Shown piece by piece: positions 25,769 through 38,060 of a stretch of DNA of 44,838 nucleotides. How positions within the stretch are numbered: the first letter of the stretch is position 1; every line of letters starts with the position of its first letter. This DNA is from Weeksellaceae bacterium TAE3-ERU29 (GTDB lineage: Bacteria > Bacteroidota > Bacteroidia > Flavobacteriales > Weeksellaceae). The position numbers and the translations under genes are program-made. The notes beneath the pieces were generated by a model. The model saw nothing but the letters and a program-made list of their open reading frames with translations, searched no databases and was not told the DNA's origin. The DNA lies in assembly GCA_019218445.1 (NCBI GenBank), contig JAHUUM010000018.1:1-44838 (forward strand), written 5' to 3'.

Positions 25769-26542
25769 TTAATCGTATAAAAATTTAGTAAACGGACTAC
25801 TTGCCTCCGCCTGATTGCTGACTTTACCGAGTTTTGCCTCGTAAGCCATTCGCCCTGCTTCCACCGCCATTTTAAAGGCTTTTGCCATTTGTACAGGTTG
25901 TTCGGAAACCGCAATCGCTGTATTGACCAAAACCGCATCTGCTCCCAATTCCATAGCGTGAGCGGCGTGCGAAGGTGAGCCGATTCCCGCATCAATAATT
26001 ACGGGAACATTACTTTGTTCGATGATAATCTCCAAGAAATCAAGGGTTTTTAAACCTTTATTCGTTCCGATGGGGGCACCCAACGGCATCACACATTGTG
26101 TCCCGACTTCCTCCAAACGCTTACATAAAACAGGGTCTGCGTGGATATAAGGCATCACAACAAAACCTTTTTTCACGAGTTCCTCACAGGCTTTGAGCGT
26201 TTCCACTGCATCGGGTAATAAATATTTAGGGTCGGGATGAATTTCTACTTTTATCCAGTTGGTTTCCAATGCCTCCCTCGCCATTTCTGCGGAAAAAATC
26301 GCCTCTTTGGCATCTCTCACGCCCGAAGTATTCGGCAATAAGTGGATATGCTCCAACTGAAGTCCTTGCAAAATGGCATCATCTTCATTATTGGCATCTA
26401 CTCTTTTGAGAGCGACGGTTATGAGTTCGCTTTCACTTGCCAAAACTGCCTCTTTCATTAGTTTTGATGATGAAAATTTCCCCGTTCCGGTAAACAAACG
26501 AGAGTTAAAAGTGCGGTCAGCAATGGTTAATTTTGTATTCAT
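25769..26542 (-). CDS. thiG: Thiazole synthase
   Basis: A 257-residue TIM-barrel enzyme that forms thiazole phosphate from DXP, dehydroglycine and ThiS thiocarboxylate. [10 protein letters not shown] at the N-terminus, VALKRVD, LLPNTSG and [20 protein letters not shown] (phosphate site) are all conserved. I start at ATG 26542 ([12 protein letters not shown]); a longer frame of 31 residues lacks support and overlaps thiE. 11 bp separate it from thiE and 21 bp from thiH. Confidence 0.95.
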   Translation of the reverse strand: MNTKLTIADRTFNSRLFTGTGKFSSSKLMKEAVLASESELITVALKRVDANNEDDAILQGLQLEHIHLLPNTSGVRDAKEAIFSAEMAREALETNWIKVEIHPDPKYLLPDAVETLKACEELVKKGFVVMPYIHADPVLCKRLEEVGTQCVMPLGAPIGTNKGLKTLDFLEIIIEQSNVPVIIDAGIGSPSHAAHAMELGADAVLVNTAIAVSEQPVQMAKAFKMAVEAGRMAYEAKLGKVSNQAEASSPFTKFLYD

Positions 26543-26553
26543 TTTATTGAAAT

Positions 26554-27177
26554 TTATAACAATGATTGAAGTTGTTTGACAGTTGATTTTAAGTCGGTTT
26601 GCTGATGTAAAAATCCCGATAAAGCAATTCCGCAAACTCCCGTTTTTTTAATTTCGGCAACATCTTCCAATATAATTCCGCCAATGGCAACCACAGGAAT
26701 TTTGATATTATTTTGCTTTATTTTCTCCAAAATTTCACGATAGCCCTCCAAACCGAGAATAGGACTGAGTTTCTTTTTGGTGGTAGTAAATCGGAAAGGT
26801 CCTAAACCGATATAATCGACTTTTTGAGCGATTAACTTTTGGCAATCTTCCCAAGTATTGGCAGTACCTCCGATGATTTTTTCATTGCCCAATAATTTCC
26901 GAGCCATTTCGGGACTTTCGTCTTCTTTTCCGAGATGAACGCCGTCCGAACCTATCGCGTGAGCCACTTCGGGGCTATCATTCACGATAAAAACAACATT
27001 GTTTTCTCGGCAATATTTTTGAGCTTTCAGAGCGACTTTTAAAATGTCTTTCTTTTCGCCCTCTTTGATACGAAGTTGCACCCAATCCGCACCTGCATCT
27101 ACCATTTTTTTGATATTCTGCAAGTGTTCGTCGGGCGTTTCTCCTTGACTGATATAATATATTTTGGGTGGTTTCAT
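26554..27177 (-). CDS. thiE: Thiamine-phosphate synthase
   Basis: Joins HMP diphosphate and thiazole phosphate. 207 residues in a TIM barrel. WVQLRIKEG (about 33-41), [20 protein letters not shown] (63-82) and [13 protein letters not shown] give the diphosphate site, and VAIGGI closes the barrel. All expected catalytic residues are visible, so this copy is the likely active ThiE of the operon. A 214-bp gap holding a repeat separates it from the thiE-like gene upstream. Confidence 0.94.
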   Translation of the reverse strand: MKPPKIYYISQGETPDEHLQNIKKMVDAGADWVQLRIKEGEKKDILKVALKAQKYCRENNVVFIVNDSPEVAHAIGSDGVHLGKEDESPEMARKLLGNEKIIGGTANTWEDCQKLIAQKVDYIGLGPFRFTTTKKKLSPILGLEGYREILEKIKQNNIKIPVVAIGGIILEDVAEIKKTGVCGIALSGFLHQQTDLKSTVKQLQSLL

Positions 27178-27237
27178 TTTTATTGGTTTGTATAGTTAAT
27201 TTTAGTCGATTCGTTATTTAGTTTATAGTGTGTTGCA

Positions 27238-27371
27238 GGACTTTCTTCAAAGCCCCCTATATCTCACATACTCCTTTTCCAAGTTTTCAAAGGACTTTCC
27301 TCAAGGGGATAATAATACTCAGATGTATTTTCAACCGAGTGCGTAATCCCCCTTTAGGGGGGCTTGGGGGT
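27238..27371. repeat. G-rich intergenic repeat inside the thi operon
   Basis: Two direct repeats, aggactttcttcaaag (27238-27253) and aggactttcctcaagggg (27291-27308), are followed by a palindrome cccccttta/ggggg and cttggggg (27348-27370). Similar C/G-tract intergenic elements occur in many Flavobacteriales. It fills most of the 214-bp gap between the two thiE-like genes and could form an RNA hairpin that affects distal expression. Confidence 0.55.
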
Positions 27372-27391
27372 ATTTCATTATTCTTCATTTC

Positions 27392-27979
27392 CTACAAATA
27401 AATCTCCTCATAACACCGAAATAACTCTTTAAATTCCTCAAAAGGTTGCGGATTTTGCCAAATACTGCCCAAAACAGCAATGCCTGAAAATCCGTTTATT
27501 TTGGTTTGTTCGATATTGTTTCGGGTAATTCCGCCAAGCGCGATAATCGGACTCAGCGGATTGCCCAAACAAAATGTTTTTCCCTCATACCCCACTTTTG
27601 AAATGGAATTAAAAACGGGACTTAGCAATACATAATCATACAAAAACTGACTTTCTGCCTCTTTCTGCGAATGAAACGATGCCGAAAGCGTTTTGCCTAT
27701 AAATCGGTAATGCCAAACCTTGTGAATAAAATCGGTTTCCTTTCGGTGGATTTCCTTAAAATGCAATCCTTTTAAATCAAAATGTTCGCAAAATTCGTGA
27801 TGCTGATGCAACATCATTTTTTGATGCTGATTTTCATCGAATTGTTGTAACCACTTTTGCATTTCGCCCTGACTGAAATTAGGTTTCCGTACGTGAATGC
27901 TTATCGGAAATTCCGCCATTTTACGTATCAAATTCACCTCATCGGGGACTTCTGTTTCGGGGGTAACCACTACAAACAT
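27392..27979 (-). CDS. ThiE/TenI-like protein, degenerate paralogue
   Basis: A 195-residue TIM-barrel protein with the ThiE/TenI C-terminal pattern YDYVLLSPVFNSISKVGY and IIALGGITRNNIEQTK. The N-terminal QLRxK motif is replaced by ISIHVRKPNFS, and the ND-x-x-x-A segment reads MMLHQHHEF, so several diphosphate-binding residues of true ThiE are missing. It resembles TenI, the thiazole tautomerase, more than a synthase. It sits between thiC and thiE, 16 bp after thiC, so a thiamine role is well supported even if the reaction is uncertain. Confidence 0.82.
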   Translation of the reverse strand: MFVVVTPETEVPDEVNLIRKMAEFPISIHVRKPNFSQGEMQKWLQQFDENQHQKMMLHQHHEFCEHFDLKGLHFKEIHRKETDFIHKVWHYRFIGKTLSASFHSQKEAESQFLYDYVLLSPVFNSISKVGYEGKTFCLGNPLSPIIALGGITRNNIEQTKINGFSGIAVLGSIWQNPQPFEEFKELFRCYEEIYL

Positions 27980-27995
27980 TTTGATTTTTTATTGA

Positions 27996-30081
<2,086 letters not shown>

Positions 30082-30171
30082 AGGCTCATTTTTTATACTG
30101 TAAATCTTTGAGGTGAAGCTATAACCGCCCCGAGCCAATAAACTATAATATAAGGTAGCATTATAGTTTCT

Positions 30172-30250
30172 AACTTTTCCCTATCGCAGGTATTATCCTG
30201 TTCAGGTTCAAAGGGTATTTCTCAGCCGAGTATCTCAGCACCCCTAAAGT
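30172..30250 (-). promoter_or_regulatory. TPP riboswitch (THI element)
   Basis: Read on the minus strand: ggggtgctgagatactcggc, then tgagaaatacccttt, gaacctgaacaggataatac, and ctgcgataggg. These are the conserved CTGAGA, ACCTGA and GGATAATxCCxGCG-like parts of the thi-box. It lies about 90 bp before the thiS ATG. Binding of thiamine diphosphate is expected to shut off thiS-C-E-G-H-F, probably at translation initiation or by early termination; no clear terminator stem is visible before thiS. Confidence 0.95.
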
Positions 30251-30353
30251 TTTACATTTTCAAAGCGAAATTATTAAAAATAAACGGGGTGAGCAATAAG
30301 GAAATCTTGCAAAAACTCTATTTATATTTATTATAAATAATATCTAAATTAAT

Positions 30354-30361
30354 TATATTTG
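30354..30361 (+). promoter_or_regulatory. Candidate -7 box for the siderophore-interacting protein gene
   Basis: TATATTTG lies 19 bp before the ATG at 30381 and matches TAnnTTTG. No -33 TTG at the expected distance. Confidence 0.35.
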
Positions 30362-30380
30362 TTATTTAAAATATTAAGTT

Positions 30381-31106
30381 ATGCCTAAAATGCCGAAATG
30401 GTTAGGAGATTTATCTGAAAAGATATTTAGTAATTCCTATAAACCAACCACTATATCTGAAATCGAATATTATTATGTAAATTGTAAAAGAGTTCGCTTT
30501 CAAGGTGATTCTCTAAAAAATATAGACTGGAAACCTGCTCAAGAAATTGAATTTAGAGTAACAAATACAGAATATAGACATTATACTCCGTCTGTTTGGA
30601 ACGCCGAAAAAGGCTATGTAGATGTTATTTTTTATTTACATGGAAAAGGTGTAGGAAGTAATTGGGCAAGGAATTTAAAACCGGGAGATAAAATAAATTT
30701 AATAGGTCCCGGAGGTAAATTTATTTTCGCTAAAAATACTTCTCATATAGTAATGTTAGGTGATGAGACTACATTAGGTGCATTTTACGGAATGCAACAA
30801 ATGATTACAGATAACCATCAGTTTACTTGTGTTTTAGAAGTTTGTGAGGAGGCAAAAGATTGGGCAAATAAAATAGGGCTTCAAGCAGATTCACTTGTGA
30901 CAATCCCTTCTAAAAAAGGTAAAGTACTAATGGATTGGTTACACTCATTTTTGCATAATAATTCTACTGCTCAGACATCTGATTATTATATAAGCGGAAA
31001 TGCTCGTACTATACAAAATCTTAAAAAAATTCTTTTAGCTCAAAAAATCAGTATTAAAAATATTTATACTAAACCTTATTGGCTGGAAAACAAAAAAGGG
31101 CTTTAA
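30381..31106 (+). CDS. Siderophore-interacting FAD-binding protein (ViuB/SIP family)
   Basis: A 241-residue flavoprotein, probably a ferric-siderophore reductase. The FAD site is RHYTPSVWN (about residues 72-80). VDVIFYLHGKGVGSNWARNL is the conserved SIP segment, followed by GDKINLIGPGGKF, and the C-terminal half shows the NAD(P)H-binding pattern GDETTLGAFYGM. No siderophore transporter is beside it. It diverges from the thi operon, with both promoters within about 130 bp. Confidence 0.88.
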   Translation: MPKMPKWLGDLSEKIFSNSYKPTTISEIEYYYVNCKRVRFQGDSLKNIDWKPAQEIEFRVTNTEYRHYTPSVWNAEKGYVDVIFYLHGKGVGSNWARNLKPGDKINLIGPGGKFIFAKNTSHIVMLGDETTLGAFYGMQQMITDNHQFTCVLEVCEEAKDWANKIGLQADSLVTIPSKKGKVLMDWLHSFLHNNSTAQTSDYYISGNARTIQNLKKILLAQKISIKNIYTKPYWLENKKGL

Positions 31107-31252
31107 AATTTTATATTGAATTTAAAAAGTAATAATACTATCTCCCTATTTCTCTTTTTTTACTTCTCCCATTCTATATATTTTGTCCAATTCTTCTATC
31201 TTGGTAGAACGTATTTTAGCTAAAGAAATAATTATTTATCAGTTAATATATT

Positions 31253-31290
31253 AAAAAAACTCCCTCAGCATTCACCAAGAGAGTTTCAAA
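31253..31290 (-). terminator. Terminator of ybhB copy 1, paralogous to 32499-32530
   Basis: Stem aaactccct / agagagttt with one mismatch and the loop cagcattcacca. The loop is identical to that of the hairpin at 32499-32530. On the minus strand a T-run follows. It lies directly after the YbhB stop at 31308. Confidence 0.75.
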
Positions 31291-31307
31291 ATCGTAACAC
31301 AAATAAT

Positions 31308-31805
31308 CTACCTTTGATGATAAAACACCAAGGAGGCTTTTTGTATCGTATGTGCATTTATGGTAAACCCAACCGACGCCGGATTGGCATTTTCATCTAA
31401 ATCTAATTTCTCAATATCCAAAGCATACACCGTGATTTCATACGAGTGAATTCCGTCACCTTCGGGTGGACAAGGTCCACCGTAGCCTGTTTTTCCAAAA
31501 TCAGTCATACTTTGGATTGCATTTTTAGGGAATAATTCAGGTTTTGTACTTCCCGCTCCTTCTTTCAATTCAGTAATATCTTTATCCAAATTAAACACCA
31601 ACCAATGCCACCAACCGCTACCCGATGGAGCATCTTTGTCATAAATCGTTAGGGCGAAACTTTTCGTTCCTTCGGGAGCATTTTCCCAATATAAATGTGG
31701 AGATATATTTTTTCCCGAACAGCTTGAGCCGTCAAAGATTTGATCGTCTGTGGCTTGTCCGCCTAAATTATTACTCTTTAATGTAAAGGTCTTTTTAGTT
31801 GACAT
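31308..31805 (-). CDS. YbhB/YbcL (PEBP, Raf-kinase-inhibitor-like) protein, cytoplasmic copy
   Basis: A 165-residue phosphatidylethanolamine-binding-family protein. The ligand pocket motif is YDKDAPSGSGWWHWLVFNL (about residues 53-71), followed by GYGGPCPPEGDGIHSYEITV. It starts at ATG 31805 (MSTKKTFTLKSN) without a signal peptide. The copy at 33418-33957 is roughly 80% identical but exported. Function of bacterial members is not settled. A good promoter (31832-31862) lies upstream. Confidence 0.9.
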   Translation of the reverse strand: MSTKKTFTLKSNNLGGQATDDQIFDGSSCSGKNISPHLYWENAPEGTKSFALTIYDKDAPSGSGWWHWLVFNLDKDITELKEGAGSTKPELFPKNAIQSMTDFGKTGYGGPCPPEGDGIHSYEITVYALDIEKLDLDENANPASVGFTINAHTIQKASLVFYHQR

Positions 31806-31831
31806 AATCGAAGTTTTTAAAGTTATTTCCT

Positions 31832-31862
31832 CAAAGATACAAAGAGCGTTACAGTTTTGCAA
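31832..31862 (-). promoter_or_regulatory. Promoter of ybhB copy 1
   Basis: On the minus strand: TTG (31860-31862), 20 bp, TATCTTTG (31832-31839), in full agreement with TTG-N17-23-TAnnTTTG, ending 26 bp before the ATG at 31805. Confidence 0.6.
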
Positions 31863-31882
31863 TATCAAAAATTTGTAAGAAC

Positions 31883-31913
31883 TTGTATCTCCGTAAGAAA
31901 CCTTGTATTTTTG
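31883..31913 (+). promoter_or_regulatory. Promoter of the 31936 gene
   Basis: TTG (31883-31885), 20 bp, TATTTTTG (31906-31913), ending 22 bp before the ATG at 31936. It is divergent from the ybhB promoter at 31832-31862. Confidence 0.6.
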
Positions 31914-31935
31914 TTAAAATAAAAGTTGGGTAATA

Positions 31936-32490
31936 ATGGATACTTTAGAAAATAAGTATTATAGAGAAATAAGAGAATATTTGATTGGCAAGAAAGTTCA
32001 GGAGGTTTATTACGAAGAGTTGGATTATCAATCGGAAAATGAGTTTTGGGAGTATTCCGATGAAATCCATTCGATTGATATGAATGTGATTTTCAAACTT
32101 GATAATAATGACTTAATTCAAATCTTCTGGGACAATACTTTTCATTGTTACGGGATTGGACTTAAAAAATTAAGTCAAATAAATTCTCATAAAGAATTGA
32201 TTAAAACTATTAATTTATCCAACCATCAAAATTGGAGGAAATTAATCGGGAAAAAGATTGAGGAAATTGTTGTTTTTTGGGAATTTGTTTATGAAAATGA
32301 ATCAACTAAGCTACCTCAGACTTGGGAAATAAAATTTAAAGATGAAGTAATATGGATTTCTGCAATGGAATTTGTAAAAAATGATATTGAAATGTATTGG
32401 AAAGACCATTTAACTCTTTTCTTTACGAATAATAGCCAAAAGGAATATAAATTGACTAAAAGATCTGATATTCAGAGTAAAATATCATAA
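31936..32490 (+). CDS. Hypothetical protein with two similar halves
   Basis: A 184-residue soluble acidic protein. Two segments look alike: LIGKKVQEVYYEELDYQSEN with a later MNVIFKLDNNDLIQIFWDN, and LIGKKIEEIVVFWEFVYENE with WEIKFKDEVIWISAME. This suggests an internal duplication of a strand-rich unit of about 90 residues. No family is recognised. The terminator at 32499-32530 follows within 10 bp. Confidence 0.65.
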   Translation: MDTLENKYYREIREYLIGKKVQEVYYEELDYQSENEFWEYSDEIHSIDMNVIFKLDNNDLIQIFWDNTFHCYGIGLKKLSQINSHKELIKTINLSNHQNWRKLIGKKIEEIVVFWEFVYENESTKLPQTWEIKFKDEVIWISAMEFVKNDIEMYWKDHLTLFFTNNSQKEYKLTKRSDIQSKIS

Positions 32491-32498
32491 AGTACAAA

Positions 32499-32530
32499 AA
32501 AACTCCCTCAGCATTCACCAAGGGAGTTTT
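32499..32530. terminator. Bidirectional terminator between convergent genes
   Basis: Perfect 10-bp stem (aaaactccct / agggagtttt), loop cagcattcacca, A-run before and T-run in the stem end. It lies between the 31936 gene and the minus-strand hydrolase, and shares its loop with the terminator at 31253-31290. Confidence 0.8.
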
Positions 32531-32552
32531 AGAAAATGAACAAAACAATAAA

Positions 32553-33395
32553 TTATCTCTCTTCATTATTCACATAAGTAGCGTCTTCAATCACTTCCGC
32601 AACCTTTTCGGGCTGAGAAGCAAAAACTGCGTGACTGGCTTTAACTTCTGTTACTTTACTATTGGCACGTTTTGCTAAATCACGTTGCAATTCAGGACTA
32701 ACTTTTATATCATCCGTCGCTACAACGTACCAACTTGGTTTTGTTTTCCAAGAGGCATTTTTTACCATTCCACCCAAAGCCTTTTCTATATGAATCGGTA
32801 CTTGTGATTTTGCCATAAAATCAGTGGTTTCTTTAGGTAAATCTGCTGCAAATTCCTCGTGAAATGTTTTCGGGTCTATCATTACATAACCACCGTCCAA
32901 CTTAATTACACTGCCTTTCTCGTGGTGATATTTTGCTTTCATTTCAGCAATTTTTTCTCCTACATCAGGCATGTGTGCCGCCACGTACACCAAAGCTTTC
33001 ACTTTATCATCTGCTCCGGCATCGGTAATTACTAACCCTCCGTAACTATGTCCTACCAATACTACATCGCCATCTTGAATATCAATCAAGCGTTGTGTTG
33101 CTTTTACATCTTCTTCCAAAGAAGTTTCGGGTAATTGTACGATAGTTACATTATATCCTTTTTTCGTTAAATTCTCATACACACCTTTCCAACCTGAACC
33201 GTCGGCAAAAGCTCCGTGTACTAAAATTACGTTTTTTATCACTCCGTCAGCAAGTTCTGTAGATGATTCACTATCAGTACTTTCAGCTACATTTTCTATT
33301 GTTGTAACTTCATCTGCCGATTTTTGCTCTTCTTTTTTACCGTTACAAGAGCATAAAAGCAATCCCATACTTAATGTGAAAATTAATTTTTTCAT
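32553..33395 (-). CDS. Alpha/beta hydrolase lipoprotein, esterase-like
   Basis: A 280-residue protein with a lipoprotein signal (lipobox LCSC, Cys17) and a low-complexity Glu/Ser-rich linker (about residues 20-50). The hydrolase domain follows with VILVHGAFADGSGWKGV, the nucleophile in VGHSYGG, and the catalytic His in VKASHAVFASQPE. This domain is of the type seen in plant methylesterase/hydroxynitrile-lyase-like proteins and bacterial EstC-like enzymes. It is the second gene of a unit, 22 bp after the exported YbhB gene. Confidence 0.87.
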   Translation of the reverse strand: MKKLIFTLSMGLLLCSCNGKKEEQKSADEVTTIENVAESTDSESSTELADGVIKNVILVHGAFADGSGWKGVYENLTKKGYNVTIVQLPETSLEEDVKATQRLIDIQDGDVVLVGHSYGGLVITDAGADDKVKALVYVAAHMPDVGEKIAEMKAKYHHEKGSVIKLDGGYVMIDPKTFHEEFAADLPKETTDFMAKSQVPIHIEKALGGMVKNASWKTKPSWYVVATDDIKVSPELQRDLAKRANSKVTEVKASHAVFASQPEKVAEVIEDATYVNNEER

Positions 33396-33417
33396 AATTA
33401 TGATTTTTTAATATTAA

Positions 33418-33957
33418 TTATCGTTGGAAATAAAATACTAACGATGCTTTCTCTATTGTATTTGCATTTAGCATAAATCCAACCAAAGCAGGATTAGCAT
33501 TTTCATCTAAATCCAATTTATCTGTACTAAGTGCATAAACCGTTACTTCATATGAATGGAATCCGTCTCCTTCCGGTGGACAAGGACCTCCGTAACCCGG
33601 TTTCCCGAAATCAGTTAAACTTTGAATAGCATTTTTAGGGAATAATTCAGGTTTTGTGCTTCCTGCTCCTTCTTTCAATTCAGTGGTGTTTTTATCCAAA
33701 TTGAATACTACCCAATGCCACCAACCGCTACCCGTAGGGGCATCTTTGTCATAAATAGTTACTGCAAAACTTTTCGTTCCTTCAGGAGCATTTTCCCAAT
33801 ATAATTGAGGCGATACATTATCTCCTGTACAACCAAATCCATTAAAAACTTGTTGTGTTGTAGCTTGTCCTCCTAAATTTTTACTTTTTAAAGTAAAAGT
33901 CTGTGCGTACGATTGTACTGTTAATGCCAATACGGCGATCATTAAAATTTTTTTCAT
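33418..33957 (-). CDS. YbhB/YbcL (PEBP) protein, exported copy
   Basis: A 179-residue PEBP-family protein with a cleavable signal peptide (MKKILMIAVLALTVQSYAQ). The mature part is close to the cytoplasmic copy at 31308-31805, sharing YDKDAPTGSGWWHWVVFNL and GYGGPCPPEGDGFHSYEVTV. The start at 33957 is chosen for the signal peptide. CAAAGATA at 33986-33993 (TATCTTTG on the minus strand) is a likely -7 box, 28 bp before the ATG. Co-transcribed with the hydrolase lipoprotein downstream, so both act outside the cytoplasm. Confidence 0.9.
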   Translation of the reverse strand: MKKILMIAVLALTVQSYAQTFTLKSKNLGGQATTQQVFNGFGCTGDNVSPQLYWENAPEGTKSFAVTIYDKDAPTGSGWWHWVVFNLDKNTTELKEGAGSTKPELFPKNAIQSLTDFGKPGYGGPCPPEGDGFHSYEVTVYALSTDKLDLDENANPALVGFMLNANTIEKASLVFYFQR

Positions 33958-34179
33958 ATTATTCTTTTTAAACTTAATTATTAAACAAAGATATGCAATC
34001 ATATATAGTTTCACATACCAATTAAATTCTTATTTTCTATAAGCTATAAACAATTTCTATAAGAGAACTCTATTTTTTTCATCATCTGCTTTATCTTTAT
34101 ATATTTACATAGATACGTATAATGAGAAAACAGGTTCAATAATAAGAAAGCTGCGTAAAAATAATCTCTAAAATCCTTT

Positions 34180-34246
34180 ACACTTTAAAAAAAGCGTATA
34201 CACTTATGGCAAAATAGTTCACACTTTTGACAAGATGTATACACTT
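34180..34246. promoter_or_regulatory. Four phased acactt boxes, possible regulator-binding array
   Basis: The hexamer acactt occurs at 34180, 34200, 34221 and 34241, a spacing of 20, 21 and 20 bp, close to two DNA helical turns. Flanks are partly alike (tata or ttca before the box at 34200, 34221 and 34241). It lies upstream of the exported YbhB gene (start 33957) on the minus strand and after the katG terminator, so it is most naturally an operator for that unit. AraC- and LytTR-type regulators bind direct repeats at about this spacing. Confidence 0.45.
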
Positions 34247-34295
34247 TTTAGAAAAATCCTATAGATTATAAAATATTCTTCACATTTTTCTAAAA

Positions 34296-34318
34296 GAGCA
34301 TCATAAAATATGATGCTC
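34296..34318 (-). terminator. Rho-independent terminator of katG
   Basis: Perfect 10-bp stem gagcatcata / tatgatgctc with a 3-nt loop, followed by tttta on the minus strand. It lies 18 bp after the katG stop. Confidence 0.8.
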
Positions 34319-34335
34319 CTTCAGGAAAAACACTA

Positions 34336-36660
<2,325 letters not shown>

Positions 36661-36677
36661 TTATCACTTTTACTAAG

Positions 36678-36685
36678 CAAAAATA
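36678..36685 (-). promoter_or_regulatory. Candidate -7 box of katG
   Basis: CAAAAATA on the plus strand is TATTTTTG on the minus strand, 35 bp from the katG ATG. A clear -33 TTG is missing, as expected for an activator-dependent promoter. Confidence 0.35.
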
Positions 36686-36690
36686 AGTTG

Positions 36691-36698
36691 TATCTTTG
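36691..36698 (+). promoter_or_regulatory. Candidate -7 box of oxyR
   Basis: TATCTTTG, 43 bp before the oxyR ATG, matches TAnnTTTG. It partly faces the katG box at 36678-36685. Confidence 0.3.
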
Positions 36699-36711
36699 AT
36701 TTATAAAAACG

Positions 36712-36741
36712 ATAGTTTCTATTTAAACATAGACAAAATAG
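36712..36741. promoter_or_regulatory. OxyR-like operator in the katG-oxyR interval
   Basis: ATAG (36712-36715), CTAT (36719-36722), ATAG (36729-36732) and ATAG (36738-36741) resemble the ATAG/CTAT half-sites of the OxyR consensus, though spacing is not exact. Location directly before oxyR and upstream of the katG promoter fits repression of oxyR and activation of katG. Confidence 0.45.
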
Positions 36742-37680
36742 ATGAATACACGACAATACGATTACATACTCGCAGTAGCTGAACTTAAAAACTTTGGAGA
36801 AGCGGCAGAAAAATGTTTTATCACACAATCCACACTCAGCACTATGATAAAGCGGTTTGAAGATGAAATTGGAATCTCACTCTTTGACCGAAAAACCAAA
36901 CCTATCACCATTACCAAAGAAGGAAAATTGATTATTGAACAACTAAAAATCATTAGACGAGAAATCAAAACCTTAGACGAATTAGTACTTCACACCAAAG
37001 GTGAGCTTTCAGGTGAGTTAAATATAGGAGTAATTCCAACAGTAGCTCCCTATTTATTACCTCTATTTTTGGGTGAATTCTCAAAATCATATCCAAAAGT
37101 AAATATTATTGTAGAGGAGATGACCACAATCGATATACAAAAATCACTTAAAAATGGAGCTATTGACGTTGGCATTGGTGCTATCCCTTTAAATGACAAC
37201 GAATTAATTGAAAAAGAATTATATCAAGAGCCTTTTCTACTATTTGATTGTCATTCTCAAAATGTGGAAGAAGTTGTTTTGTTAGATAATATAGATTTTT
37301 CTCATCTATTTTTATTGGAGGAAGGACACTGTTTGAGAACACAAGTAGAACAAATTTGCCAATTATCTAAAAATAAGCATACTAAAATAAATAATTTACA
37401 ATTTAAAACAGGGTCTATTGATAGTCTTATCCGGTTTACTAAAGCTAATAAAGGAATTACACTTCTACCCTATTTAGCAACATTAGATTTAAATAAAAAG
37501 GATAAAAAACGATTAGCTTCTTTTTTTAATCCCAGCCCCGTACGTGCCGTCGGATTAATAACTCATCAAAATTTTGTTAAAAAGAAATTATTAGGAAATT
37601 TAGCTAAAGTTATTTCAAAAAATATAGAAAAAATATTACTAAAAGATTCTGAAAATAAAGTGATAAGTCCTAACGAATAA
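36742..37680 (+). CDS. oxyR: LysR-family peroxide sensor OxyR
   Basis: A 312-residue LysR-type regulator. The N-terminal helix-turn-helix (about residues 18-45) reads NFGEAAEKCFITQSTLSTMI. The regulatory domain has Cys197 and Cys206 in EEGHCLRTQVEQIC, the same context and spacing as the redox disulfide Cys199-Cys208 of E. coli OxyR, so peroxide sensing is well supported. Divergent pairing with katG supports the role. Confidence 0.95.
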   Translation: MNTRQYDYILAVAELKNFGEAAEKCFITQSTLSTMIKRFEDEIGISLFDRKTKPITITKEGKLIIEQLKIIRREIKTLDELVLHTKGELSGELNIGVIPTVAPYLLPLFLGEFSKSYPKVNIIVEEMTTIDIQKSLKNGAIDVGIGAIPLNDNELIEKELYQEPFLLFDCHSQNVEEVVLLDNIDFSHLFLLEEGHCLRTQVEQICQLSKNKHTKINNLQFKTGSIDSLIRFTKANKGITLLPYLATLDLNKKDKKRLASFFNPSPVRAVGLITHQNFVKKKLLGNLAKVISKNIEKILLKDSENKVISPNE

Positions 37681-38060
37681 ATATAAATAAAATTAAACTA
37701 TTTAGATTATAATTAAAACTAATTGGATGTCCGTTATATGTAATAATGGTTTTAAATCTTGCCTTTAATTTATTGAACTTGTTTTAAAATGTTAATAATA
37801 AATGCTTTATATAGTTATAAGGAAAAGAATATACCAAAAAACTACCTTATGATTCAAAACGGACATTCAATTATTAATTTAATAGTAGCAGATAAAAGCT
37901 ATTTTCTTTTACTATTCAAAATGATTATCTTTTAACGGTTTCCTAAAGCTGATACTATATACTTTAATGTATGATATAGTTAAACATTATTTAGAATTTG
38001 TACAAATAGTCGTTTTTGATTTATTTTGTAAGGAAAATCAACCTTATAAAACATTAAAAA
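37681..38060. repeat. Intergenic stretch with a long-range inverted repeat
   Basis: 380 bp without a recognised gene. aattggatgtccgtt (37721-37735) and aacggacattcaatt (37858-37872) are inverted copies that match at 14 of 15 positions, 122 bp apart. A 48-codon ORF from 37789 lies between and beyond them but resembles nothing known. It could be a small MITE-like element or a leftover. Confidence 0.45.

Noticed and set aside
25744-25995. Trp/Arg-rich ORF on the minus strand
   Set aside because: Out-of-frame reading of the thiG 3-prime end.
31140-31240. Minus-strand open stretch reading ISLAKIRSTKIEELDKIYRM
   Set aside because: Looks like the start of a GNAT acetyltransferase, but has no start codon and stops within 30 residues; too little to call a pseudogene.
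37789-37935. 48-codon ORF in the gap after oxyR
   Set aside because: AT-rich, crosses one arm of an inverted repeat and resembles no family.
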